A DNA stretch of 6,281 nucleotides. It comes from Thiosocius sp965601425 (lineage in GTDB: Bacteria > Pseudomonadota > Gammaproteobacteria > Chromatiales > Chromatiaceae). Under the pieces are notes generated by a model, which saw nothing but the letters and a program-made list of their open reading frames with translations, did no database searches and was not told the DNA's origin. Each line of letters begins with the position of its first letter. The first letter of the stretch is position 1. Location: the NCBI GenBank assembly GCA_965601425.1, contig CBFCWF010000242.1, positions 1 to 6,281 on the forward strand, written 5' to 3'. Positions 1 through 5,958 of this stretch are shown here, piece by piece. The position numbers and the translations under genes are program-made.

Positions 1-2
1 CG

Positions 3-1316
3 CTGGCGCAATACCCGACCTTGAGTGCGGCGCGCCTGCTCGGCATGGCCCAGGCCCGCGGCTATACCGGCGGTGCCAGCCAGTTTCGCGCCCATGTCGC
101 GCAACTGCGACCACGCCGGCCGGCCGAGGCCTACTTGCGCCTGAAAACCCTGCCGGGTGAACAGGGTCAGGTCGACTGGGGACACTTCGGCCATGTCGAA
201 ATCGGCCGTGCGAAGCGCCCGCTGATGGCCTTCGTCATGGTGCTGAGCTTCAGCCGCCAGATCTTCTTACGCTTCTATCTGAATCAGCGCATGGACAATT
301 TCCTGCGCGGGCATGTCGCGGCCTTCTCCGCCTTTCAGGGCGTTCCCCACGTCGCGCTGTACGATAATCTCCGCTCGGCCGTGCTCGAACGCCGCGGCGA
401 GGCGATCCGCTTCCATCCGACGCTGCTGGATCTGTCGGCACATTATCGTTTCGAGCCGCGCCCGGTGGCACCGGCACGCGGCAACGAGAAGGGGCGGGTC
501 GAGCGCGCGATCCGGTATATCCGTGAGGCCTTCTTTGCCGGGCGCACCTGGCGCGATCTCGACGACCTCAACGCCCAGGCCGATGCCTGGTGTAGCGGCC
601 CCAGTGCCCAACGACCCTGTCCCGAAGACCCGGCGCTGACCGTCGCCGATGCCTTCGCGAACGAGCAGCCGCACCTGATCGGCCTGCCCGACAATCCGTA
701 TCCGGTCGATGAGCGGGTCGAGGTCAGCGTCGGCAAGACCCCCTACGTGCGCTTCGACCTTAACGACTACTCGGTGCCGCACACCCACGTACGCCGCACC
801 CTGCAGGTGGCCGCCTCGCTCACGCAGGTCCGTATCCTCGACGGCGAGACTGTCATCGCCACGCATCTGCGGACCTTCGACAAGGGCCGGCAGATCGAAG
901 ACCCGGCCCATCTCGCCGACCTGGTCGCGGCCAAGCGCGCCGCCCGCGCACACCGCGGCATCGACCGCCTGGCCCAGGCCGTGCCGGCCAGCCAGACGCT
1001 GCTGCGCCAGGCCGCCGAACGCGGTACCCCGCTGGCCCGCGTCACCGCGCAACTGGTCAGCCTGCTCGACGCCTATGGCGCCAGCGAACTGACCCGCGCC
1101 GTCGACGAGGCCCTCGCGCACGAGGTGCCGCACCTCAATGCCGTGCGCCAGGTGCTCGAGCGCCGCCGCGAACAACGCGACCAGCCACCCCCGCTGACCC
1201 TGACACTGCCCGACAACGACAAGCTCAACCACATCGTCGTGCGGCCCGCGGCCTTGGCGCCCTACGACCAACTCTACACACCGCCCACGGAGACCGCCGA
1301 TGACGACGACCACTGA
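3..1316 (+). CDS. istA: IS21-family transposase IstA, 5' end outside the window
   Basis: IstA is the DDE transposase of IS21-family elements; it cuts and joins the IS ends, and its partner IstB selects the target. The frame is open to the left edge, and the codons before the TTG at position 21 read LAQYPT, continuing the family sequence. So this is a gene cut by the window, lacking the N-terminal helix-turn-helix part, and TTG 21 is not its start. Counting that TTG as residue 1, the retroviral-integrase-type core shows QVDWGHF (D52), LYDNLRSAV (D115) and GNEKGRVERA (E161), in DDE order and spacing. From about residue 240 a Mu-transposase-like C-terminal beta domain follows (YVRFDLNDYSVP). The C-terminus is acidic and overlaps istB by 17 nt. 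No frameshift or internal stop is seen, so the visible part looks functional. Confidence 0.93.
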   Translation: MAQYPTLSAARLLGMAQARGYTGGASQFRAHVAQLRPRRPAEAYLRLKTLPGEQGQVDWGHFGHVEIGRAKRPLMAFVMVLSFSRQIFLRFYLNQRMDNFLRGHVAAFSAFQGVPHVALYDNLRSAVLERRGEAIRFHPTLLDLSAHYRFEPRPVAPARGNEKGRVERAIRYIREAFFAGRTWRDLDDLNAQADAWCSGPSAQRPCPEDPALTVADAFANEQPHLIGLPDNPYPVDERVEVSVGKTPYVRFDLNDYSVPHTHVRRTLQVAASLTQVRILDGETVIATHLRTFDKGRQIEDPAHLADLVAAKRAARAHRGIDRLAQAVPASQTLLRQAAERGTPLARVTAQLVSLLDAYGASELTRAVDEALAHEVPHLNAVRQVLERRREQRDQPPPLTLTLPDNDKLNHIVVRPAALAPYDQLYTPPTETADDDDH

Positions 1317-2106
1317 ACCGGCCCTCGACACCCTGCGACAGCAGGTGAGCGCGCTGAAACTCCACGGCCTGCTCGCGCACTGGGATGAACTCACTGACGA
1401 TGCCCTGGCCTGGGTGGCACAATGGATCGACTGGGAAACCCGCGAACGCGCGCAACGCGGCCTGCAGCGGCGCCTGCGCGCCGCCCATATCGGCCGCTTC
1501 AAGCCGCTCGCCGATTTCGACTGGGACTGGCCCACCCAGTGTGACAAGGCCGCCATCACCACCCTGATGCGCCTGGACTTCATCGCCGAGACGGTCAATC
1601 TCGTCCTGGTCGGCCCCAACGGCGTCGGCAAATCCCTGATCGCCCAGAACCTCGCCCACCAGGCTGTGCTCCACGGCCACAGCGCGCTGTTTGTCAACGC
1701 CGCCCAGATGCTCGGCGAGCTGGCCGCGCAGGACGGCGACAATGCGCTGCGCCGGCGCTTCGCCCACTATGCCCGGCCCGACGTCTTGGTGGTCGATGAG
1801 ATCGGCTACCTCTCCTATGGCACCCGCCATGCCGATCTGCTGTTTGAGATCGTCAACCGCCGCTACGAGCGCAAGCCGACCATCATCACCACCAACCGAC
1901 CCTTCGCCGAGTGGAGCGAGGTCTTCCCGAATGCCGCCTGCGTCGTCTCGATCGTCGATCGGCTGGTCCACCATGCCGAGATCCTCGTCATCGAGGGCGA
2001 GTCCTATCGCATGCGCGAGGCCAAGCAACGCGCCGCACGCAAAACCGCCGCCAAGTCCCGCAAGCGCCGTGACCGGTCAACCGACAACGGAGACAACACC
2101 GCATGA
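1300..2106 (+). CDS. istB: IS21-family helper ATPase IstB
   Basis: IstB is the AAA+ ATPase that binds target DNA and activates IstA, related to the DnaC/DnaA clade. The 268-aa product has the usual IstB length. Visible motifs are Walker A GPNGVGKS (residues 105-112), Walker B VLVVDEIGYL (162-171), sensor-1-like IITTNRPFAEW (195-205) and a C-terminal region IVDRLVHHAEIL that fits the arginine-finger segment. The N-terminal 90 residues form the helical DNA-binding and oligomerisation part. The C-terminus is a basic tail (KTAAKSRKRRDR), probably touching DNA. ATG 1300 is favoured by GGAG at 1289-1292, seven bases upstream. Overlap with istA by 17 nt indicates translational coupling. The gene appears intact. 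Confidence 0.95.
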   Translation: MTTTTEPALDTLRQQVSALKLHGLLAHWDELTDDALAWVAQWIDWETRERAQRGLQRRLRAAHIGRFKPLADFDWDWPTQCDKAAITTLMRLDFIAETVNLVLVGPNGVGKSLIAQNLAHQAVLHGHSALFVNAAQMLGELAAQDGDNALRRRFAHYARPDVLVVDEIGYLSYGTRHADLLFEIVNRRYERKPTIITTNRPFAEWSEVFPNAACVVSIVDRLVHHAEILVIEGESYRMREAKQRAARKTAAKSRKRRDRSTDNGDNTA

Positions 2107-2303
2107 GTCTGTCGTTTACTCATCTGCCTACGCACTGGGATGCCGGTGAGGCCTACACCGTGATCGCTTTCCTCGACCTCCTACGCGATCAACTCTGGGA
2201 AACCTACGGCGATGACATCACCGCGATGCTGCGCGACGCCGACTGCGGCGATCGCGACGAAGGACAATGCGAACTGCCGTTTGACGACCCGCTCGATTTC
2301 TAG
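2103..2303 (+). CDS. small acidic third protein of the IS21 operon, function unknown
   Basis: A 66-aa ORF begins at ATG 2103, whose ATGA overlaps the istB stop codon, and is preceded by GGAG at 2089-2092 within the same ACGGAGAC string that precedes istB. These signals make it a real, translationally coupled gene. The protein has an HWDAGEAYTVIAFLDLLRDQLWETYGDDI segment (residues 11-39) that should form two amphipathic helices, then a very acidic tail (DADCGDRDEGQCELPFDDPLDF). No catalytic motif or membrane segment is visible. I have an impression of similar small genes after transposition ATPases but cannot name a family. A role as a partner or modulator of IstB or IstA is inference from position only. 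Its TAG stop coincides with the left end of the inserted IS, and the reconstructed pre-insertion sequence would also read TTC TAG, so the protein is unaltered by the insertion. Confidence 0.75.
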   Translation: MSLSFTHLPTHWDAGEAYTVIAFLDLLRDQLWETYGDDITAMLRDADCGDRDEGQCELPFDDPLDF

Positions 2304-2320
2304 CCCAACTTCGCGGATTC
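2301..2320 (+). repeat. left terminal inverted repeat of the IS1634-type element
   Basis: The sequence tagcccaacttcgcggattc is the exact reverse complement of 4290-4309. The match extends one base outward (c at 2300 against g at 4310) and breaks immediately inward. The first three bases are also the stop codon of the upstream small gene. Confidence 0.93.
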
Positions 2321-2368
2321 ATCGTTTCGAAGACGCTAAGCCATTGATCGGTATAGACCCGACCCGCA

Positions 2369-2383
2369 AAGGTCTGCACTACA
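2369..2383 (+). repeat. subterminal direct repeat inside the IS, left copy
   Basis: The sequence aaggtctgcactaca matches 4197-4211 (aaggtcttcactaca) at 14 of 15 bases in the same orientation, and similarity continues weakly into a G-run on the right. This copy contains the transposase stop codon. Being direct rather than inverted, it is not part of the terminal repeats. Confidence 0.45.
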
Positions 2384-4154
2384 CGGGGGTGGCGGCTTCG
2401 GCTTGGGTCGCGGTGATCTTTGGCGGTGGCTGAGGGGGCAGTTCGAGGTGCAGCCGCTCAAGCAGCAGTTTGAGTTCCTTCGGCGGTTCGGTGTAGCGCG
2501 TCAGTTGGATAGCGCGACCGTCGGTGGTGGGTATCTCGACATCGATCATCTGCACCACGGCAAACTTCTCGAGCACGCTGCGCGGCGTGAGTCCCGGCGC
2601 ATGCGGGCGCAGTTGCTGCGCCAAGGTTACGTGCAGGCAATAGGCCAGGAAGGCGATGAAGATATGCGCCTCGATCCGCGACTCGAGTTGGTGGTAGATC
2701 GGCCGAATCGCCAGATCGCCTTTGAGATTGCGGAAGGCCTCTTCGATTTGCGTCAGTTGGAGATAGTAGCGCCATAGCTCGGCAGGGTCGCTGCCGGTGA
2801 GGTTGGTGCGCAGCAGATAACGGCCCTCGCGACGGCGGCTTTGCCTGAGCTTGTCGCGCTTGAGGCGATAGGTGAAGTGTGAGTCTTGTTGATCGACGTG
2901 TACGTCGACCAAGCGCCAACCGGTCGGATACTGACTGCGTGCCGCGCCGAGCTTCATCAGCAGCTCTTGATGGGTGAGCGTCATGCCCGAGAGCTGTTTC
3001 AGGCGTGCCCATAGCCGCTTGAGCTGGCGCTGACGCATCGCCCGCTCCTTGGCCACGCGATCGGCGCTTTGGGCAAACACATACAGCTCGTTGTCTTGCG
3101 GCAAGAGCTTGACCTGCACGCCCGGCCGGGCTTCTTGCCAGGGCTTGCCGATCAGGTCCTTTTCCAGACGCGTCAACCGTCCCTTGGGGGTGCCGACCAG
3201 GTAATGCACCGGTGGGTCAGACTGGCGCATCTGCTCCAGTGTTTCCTCGGTGGGGATCCCGCGGTCCATCACCCAGACCCGTCGGGCCTTGCCATACTGG
3301 TGTTCGATACGATCGAGAAAATCACGCAGCGTAGTCTTGTCCGCGGTGTTGCCCGGCAACACCTCGTAGGCCAACGGCAGACCCTCAGGGGTGACCACCA
3401 GGGCAATGACGACCTGCACGCAATCAGGGCGCTTGTCGCGTGAGTAACCGAAGCGACGTTTGTCCTCATCACCAAACGGCGGATTGGCCTCAAAGTACGT
3501 GCTGGTCAGGTCGTAGAGCAGCACGTCGAACTCGACGTTGAACAGATCCCGCCAACGCCCGACCAGGTGATCGAACAGCGCCGTCTTGTGGGCCAGCAAC
3601 TTGTCGTGACAGGCATAGAGCTTGTGGCTGTCGGCGAGGCCCGCGTCGGCACCGAGCAGATCGGCCAGGGCGCTTTGCTCAAACCAGTGCCGATGCAGCC
3701 GCCATTCGCTGCCCGGCGACAGCAAGCGGTAGGCGACCAGCACGAACAAGACCTGCTCCCAACGTGTCCCCTTGCGGCTCTTCGGCAGGCGTTCCGCCCA
3801 GAACCGATTCAATGCCAGCTGCTCCCAAAGTTTCAGCGTCAGCCAGCAGGCGCCCCACATGCGCGGGCGGCACAGGCGCAGCTGCGACAGACACAGCCGC
3901 ACGACCGAATCGTCCAACAGGGCTTCGTCAATGCGGTCTTCAGGAAACAGCGACAGCGAACGCGTCTGCTCGGCGTCCTCGTCGAACACCTCAATCGACT
4001 TGCGCCACGCCCGCTCCTGTGAGGAATTGATCTCGCCCAGATACAGCACATGCCGCTGCGAGATCCGGCCACCGGGCAGCCGTCGGTTCTCGACGATGCT
4101 CCAGTAGCGGTGCACCTTGCCATCCTTCTTTCGGTTGGTCGCACGCAGAAACAT
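2379..4154 (-). CDS. DDE transposase, IS1634-type (IS4 superfamily)
   Basis: This protein catalyses excision and insertion of the element through an RNase-H-like DDE core. Translation from ATG 4154 gives 591 aa, normal for this group. A GTG at 4160 in the same frame is possible, but the family usually begins MFLR-like, which favours the ATG. The N-terminus (FLRATNRKKDGKVHRYWSIVENRR) is typical of the group. Catalytic residues, numbered from the ATG, are D215 in LLYDLTSTYFE, D297 in VWVMDRG and E471 in the IS4-type signature Y464-x2-L467-x3-E471-x6-K478, where the usual Arg is Leu. A long insertion between the second D and E (about 310-450) fits the beta-strand insertion of IS4 relatives. The C-terminus is proline-rich. 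No strong Shine-Dalgarno sequence is visible (only GGGTGG before the ATG), consistent with low expression. The frame is intact. Confidence 0.93.
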   Translation of the reverse strand: MFLRATNRKKDGKVHRYWSIVENRRLPGGRISQRHVLYLGEINSSQERAWRKSIEVFDEDAEQTRSLSLFPEDRIDEALLDDSVVRLCLSQLRLCRPRMWGACWLTLKLWEQLALNRFWAERLPKSRKGTRWEQVLFVLVAYRLLSPGSEWRLHRHWFEQSALADLLGADAGLADSHKLYACHDKLLAHKTALFDHLVGRWRDLFNVEFDVLLYDLTSTYFEANPPFGDEDKRRFGYSRDKRPDCVQVVIALVVTPEGLPLAYEVLPGNTADKTTLRDFLDRIEHQYGKARRVWVMDRGIPTEETLEQMRQSDPPVHYLVGTPKGRLTRLEKDLIGKPWQEARPGVQVKLLPQDNELYVFAQSADRVAKERAMRQRQLKRLWARLKQLSGMTLTHQELLMKLGAARSQYPTGWRLVDVHVDQQDSHFTYRLKRDKLRQSRRREGRYLLRTNLTGSDPAELWRYYLQLTQIEEAFRNLKGDLAIRPIYHQLESRIEAHIFIAFLAYCLHVTLAQQLRPHAPGLTPRSVLEKFAVVQMIDVEIPTTDGRAIQLTRYTEPPKELKLLLERLHLELPPQPPPKITATQAEAATPV

Positions 4155-4196
4155 GGCCACCCATTATCCGTACGCCGGTGCCGATGGAAACAAGCA

Positions 4197-4211
4197 AGGT
4201 CTTCACTACAG
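4197..4211 (+). repeat. subterminal direct repeat inside the IS, right copy
   Basis: This is the partner of 2369-2383 (14/15). It lies about 45 bases upstream of the transposase start and 98 bases in from the right end. It might be a transposase binding site or chance similarity. Confidence 0.45.
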
Positions 4212-4225
4212 CGGGTTTTCGGGGC

Positions 4226-4234
4226 TTATCCACA
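4226..4234 (+). promoter_or_regulatory. perfect DnaA-box sequence near the transposase-proximal IS end
   Basis: TTATCCACA matches the consensus DnaA box TTATNCACA exactly. It lies between the right terminal repeat and the transposase start, where it could influence transposase expression or transposition. IS50 is a known case where a DnaA box near an IS end affects transposition. A single 9-mer may be chance, and no second box is seen nearby. Confidence 0.35.
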
Positions 4235-4289
4235 GACCGGGCATTGATTCGCAAGGGAAAACTTTTTCGCCCTTGCCAAAATCAAGGGC

Positions 4290-4309
4290 GAATCCGCGAA
4301 GTTGGGCTA
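4290..4309 (-). repeat. right terminal inverted repeat of the IS1634-type element
   Basis: The plus strand reads gaatccgcgaagttgggcta, the exact reverse complement of 2301-2320. It lies upstream of the transposase gene. The sequence beyond it (ggtccgcag) is presumed to continue the interrupted IS21 element. Confidence 0.93.
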
Positions 4310-4523
4310 GGTCCGCAGTTGTTACACACCGGTCGCTCACTGGGCGCCAACTACCGGGACCAGTGGGTCGACTTCCGCAGATTGCACCGCACAATCCCAG
4401 CGTCAGCTTTCTCCGAAACAACCTTTCGCGGCCGAAAGGACCACCGCGCAGTCGGCCAGGAAAAGTCATCCCGATTCTGGAGTTCGATGACCGCTTTGCG
4501 AAATCATGGCGAAGCGATGTGCA
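4310..4523. other. non-coding stretch, probable right end of the IS21 element
   Basis: No convincing gene is present; the frames open here run across unrelated DNA. It contains a perfect hairpin, cctttcg (4422-4428), loop cggc, cgaaagg (4433-4439), without a T-run, so it is not a standard terminator. tccgcag occurs at 4312-4318 and again near 4374-4380. Imperfect repeats around 4451-4469 and 4488-4506 could be IS21 terminal repeats. Confidence 0.5.
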
Positions 4524-4589
4524 GAAAGGGGCGGAGTGCTGGACGTCCGAGTGAGCCGCAGGCGAACGGCTTGACCGATTTGTTAAGTG
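4524..4589 (-). other. truncated attC-like site following the HExxH cassette gene
   Basis: On the minus strand the site opens with ACTTAAC (4588-4582), a perfect match to the integron outer core RYYYAAC, and the gene's TAA stop lies within it. AAATCGGTCAAGCCG follows, very like the start of known attC sites (AATTCGTTCAAGCCG in the aadA-type site). The block GCTCACTCGGACG (4556-4544) also occurs in the next attC-like site with one mismatch. No matching inner core GTTRRRY appears within the usual attC length; the plus strand has no AAC between 4441 and 4560. The distal half is therefore missing, most simply because the IS21 element inserted into it. Confidence 0.55.
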
Positions 4590-5044
4590 TGTACTTCATG
4601 TGAACGTGCATCGATCTCTAGCGGAGCCGACTCGTAGCCATAAGTCACGATTTGAAGCAAGTATTCGGCGAGAAACGCTGAAATCGAACCAAATTGTTCG
4701 AATTGTGATACGTGCCGGAGTTCGTGAGACAGAAGGCGTTTCGAAAATCTTACTTGGTTAATAAAAATCGAATGCCCGAGCGCAAGACCAAGCGTATTGG
4801 GACCGAGTAGGCCCGCGGTGATGGATGCTTCTCGAACGATAAAATTTTCTGGCAGTTCAATGGATGGCGACTCCATCACTCGGACTTTCTCAGGGCTTGA
4901 TACGCCAACACACCTAGCCAACTCCATGTCCGCAGGACTCAGGCCGACACCGCTCCGTTGAATTTCCGCGCTTTGCTTTTCAGCCCATTGGACTGCGAGA
5001 GGCAGAATTGTCGGCAACAGAGGTGCAAGATCCTTCTTTCTCAT
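4583..5044 (-). CDS. cassette protein with a zincin-type HExxH motif, putative metallopeptidase
   Basis: The product has 153 aa. LLSHELRHVSQFEQ (residues 104-117) carries HELRH (107-111), the HExxH zinc-binding signature. APLEIDARSHE (140-150) supplies a downstream acidic residue (E143) in a suitable place for the third ligand of a gluzincin-type site. The aromatic, helical FLAEYLLQIVTYGYES between them fits the helix after HExxH. The N-terminus has a hydrophobic stretch (LAPLLPTILPLAVQW) too proline-rich and short to call a signal peptide. I believe small proteins with HELRHVxQ and PLExDAR segments recur in bacterial accessory DNA, but I cannot name the family. Substrate and true proteolytic activity are unknown. 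ATG 5044 is the only Met start, with a poor Shine-Dalgarno sequence. It lies seven bases after the proposed inner core of the previous attC, a typical cassette arrangement. Base composition is clearly less GC-rich than the IS genes. Confidence 0.75.
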   Translation of the reverse strand: MRKKDLAPLLPTILPLAVQWAEKQSAEIQRSGVGLSPADMELARCVGVSSPEKVRVMESPSIELPENFIVREASITAGLLGPNTLGLALGHSIFINQVRFSKRLLSHELRHVSQFEQFGSISAFLAEYLLQIVTYGYESAPLEIDARSHEVHT

Positions 5045-5050
5045 TTTTTA

Positions 5051-5133
5051 CACTTACCGCCGCTATATAGCGGCGGCTGGCGAAGCAGGCCATCCGAGTG
5101 AGCAAAGCGAACACCCAGAACGCCTTGTTCGGC
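5051..5133 (-). other. attC-like recombination site between the two cassette genes
   Basis: Read on the minus strand, the outer core is GCCGAAC (5133-5127; RYYYAAC with one mismatch), followed by AAGGCG. GCTCACTCGGATG (5103-5091) lies about 30 bases in, as in the truncated site at 4544-4556. The inner core is GGTAAGT (5058-5052; GTTRRRY with one mismatch), giving 83 bases, within the usual attC range. The first bases of a cassette should complement the outer core at its own far end; here GGTAAGTGT agrees with GTTAAGTGT (plus strand 4582-4590) at 8 of 9. Weak points are the imperfect cores and a 20-bp palindrome where the inner arm is expected. Confidence 0.5.
5057..5076. repeat. perfect 20-bp palindrome
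   Basis: ccgccgctatatagcggcgg equals its own reverse complement. It sits just upstream of the HExxH gene (13 bases before its ATG) and inside the proposed attC. It could form a hairpin in the leader or act as an operator for a dimeric repressor. There is no adjacent T-run on either strand, so it is not a classic terminator. Confidence 0.7.
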
Positions 5134-5213
5134 AGCGCAAATTGAATGCGGGCAGAAGCCGACCAAAAAGAATACCGGCCACTCTGAAAATCATCCGAAG
5201 AATCTCCGCTGCT

Positions 5214-5579
5214 TCAAGTAGAGTCGAACGTGTGTTTTCCTACGGCCATCAGAGGATCGAGAAGCTCGCTGTATAAGGCATCACGGTCGTCGAATTCCAA
5301 TCGGATCGGAGGGTTGGTCATAAACCTTACCCAGGGCCGTTCTGCAAGCGCATCACGCATTCCGACGCATGCAGAATTCCAGGCGCGAACCTCATCTTCG
5401 GAAGTGAGGATCACGATATTTCCTCGCTCTTTCTCGAACAGTTGAACCCAGTTCTTGGTGCAATCGTCGAGGTTGATCGCTTCCAGTCGTCCATCTTCGA
5501 GCGCGTAGTCTAGTTGCGCGGACGTGATCCGGCGAATTCGAGCGTACTCAGTTCCGATTCGAACAATCTTGTCGTTCAT
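5214..5579 (-). CDS. hypothetical cassette protein, 121 aa, not recognised
   Basis: The ORF runs from ATG 5579 to the stop at 5214-5216. It is a soluble-looking protein with mixed charge, no membrane segment and no signal peptide. It begins with a predicted beta-rich part (KIVRIGTEYARIRRITSAQLDYALEDGRLEAINL). A possible NWVQLFEKERGNIVILTSEDEVRAWNSA alpha/beta unit follows (43-70). It ends with PWVRFMTNPPIRLEFDDRDALYSELLDPLMAVGKHTF. No catalytic signature is evident, and I cannot assign a family. It shares orientation and lower GC with the HExxH gene and is followed by an attC-like site about 80 bases after its stop, so I read it as the upstream neighbour cassette. The leader has a purine-rich AGAGAAATAGAG directly before ATG that may serve as ribosome-binding site. 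Confidence 0.6.
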   Translation of the reverse strand: MNDKIVRIGTEYARIRRITSAQLDYALEDGRLEAINLDDCTKNWVQLFEKERGNIVILTSEDEVRAWNSACVGMRDALAERPWVRFMTNPPIRLEFDDRDALYSELLDPLMAVGKHTFDST

Positions 5580-5858
5580 CTCTATTTCTCTGTTGCTCGG
5601 ATTTAGTTGAACGAGAAATCACCCGGGGTCTTTCGAACCTTCTTCGCTCCGCCTCGATATTGACTAATCATTAACGTTGGTCGCGTCAGGTTGTGAATGG
5701 GCCTAGTCTTCTCGACGACGAGATTGCTTGCAGCCACCCAAATATATCCCACATGCGTCCGATATCTCTTCCACGATTCTGTCGTGTATCCTGGCTTGAA
5801 ACCTCACAACCCATTGATCTGCAATAGTGTCGCTCGGGATAAGGGCCTAAATATCGCA

Positions 5859-5880
5859 GGGATCAAAGTGGACACGCCGC
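5859..5880 (+). repeat. imperfect direct repeat, copy 1
   Basis: The segment gggatcaaagtggacacgcc aligns with 5959-5981, about 19 of 23 positions identical with one gap. The copies start exactly 100 bases apart. They are reminiscent of reiterated IS-end binding sites, but no element is recognisable around them. Confidence 0.5.
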
Positions 5881-5958
5881 GACTGAACGAATCATCAAGG
5901 ACACTGAATCATATCGGCTATTTCACGGATGCTTGAAGTCCGACAGACTATAGTCCTG

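Larger units (their letters stand above)
2301..4309 (-). mobile_element. IS4-superfamily (IS1634-type) insertion sequence, complete
   Basis: This is a unit of about 2.0 kb bounded by perfect 20-bp inverted repeats and containing one long DDE transposase on the minus strand. It has 58 bp between the left repeat and the transposase stop, and about 135 bp between the start and the right repeat. CTAG is present at both outer junctions (2300-2303 and 4307-4310). It could be a 4-bp target duplication, in which case the element proper is 2304-4306 starting with C as IS1634 elements do, or simply part of the repeat, because CTAG is self-complementary. Perfect ends and an intact gene suggest recent, possibly still active, insertion. 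It sits in the IS21 operon exactly at the stop codon of the third gene. Confidence 0.88.
1..4523 (+). mobile_element. IS21-family element, left end missing, interrupted by a second IS; right end tentative
   Basis: The istA-istB-ORF3 operon defines an IS21-family element. Its left terminus is outside the window. Its right part is split by the IS at about 2301-4309 and should resume at 4310. The right end is placed provisionally at the CA of 4522-4523, for three reasons: IS21-family termini are normally TG...CA; the stretch before it holds two imperfect copies of a motif (near GTCGGCCAGGAAAAGTCAT, 4451-4469, and GACCGCTTTGCGAAATCAT, 4488-4506), as multiple terminal repeats do in this family; and the neighbouring attC site loses its expected distal half beyond this point. 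The element is well supported; the exact end is not, and an end nearer 4325 is possible. Confidence 0.55.

Noticed and set aside
267..1742. 491-codon open frame on the minus strand opposite istA and istB
   Set aside because: Shadow of two well-recognised GC-rich genes on the plus strand; its product is low-complexity and shows no domain. The minus frame 1225-2028 is rejected for the same reason.
4117..4603. Plus-strand open frames running from inside the IS across its right end toward the attC
   Set aside because: They cross an IS boundary and two unrelated sequences and have no recognisable domain or ribosome-binding site.
5632..5638. Inner core (GTTCGAA on the minus strand) upstream of the 121-aa gene
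   Set aside because: Only 5 of 7 bases complement that cassette's outer core GCCGAAC, and no outer core or shared 13-bp block is found at the right distance.
5670..5697. Possible minus-strand promoter for the 121-aa gene (TTCACA, 16 bases, GTTAAT)
   Set aside because: The -10 match is only 4 of 6 and the spacing is short; such matches are common by chance in AT-rich DNA.
5697..5936. 79-codon plus-strand ORF
   Set aside because: No ribosome-binding site, no recognisable motif, and it overlaps a repeat; it looks like chance openness in AT-rich sequence.
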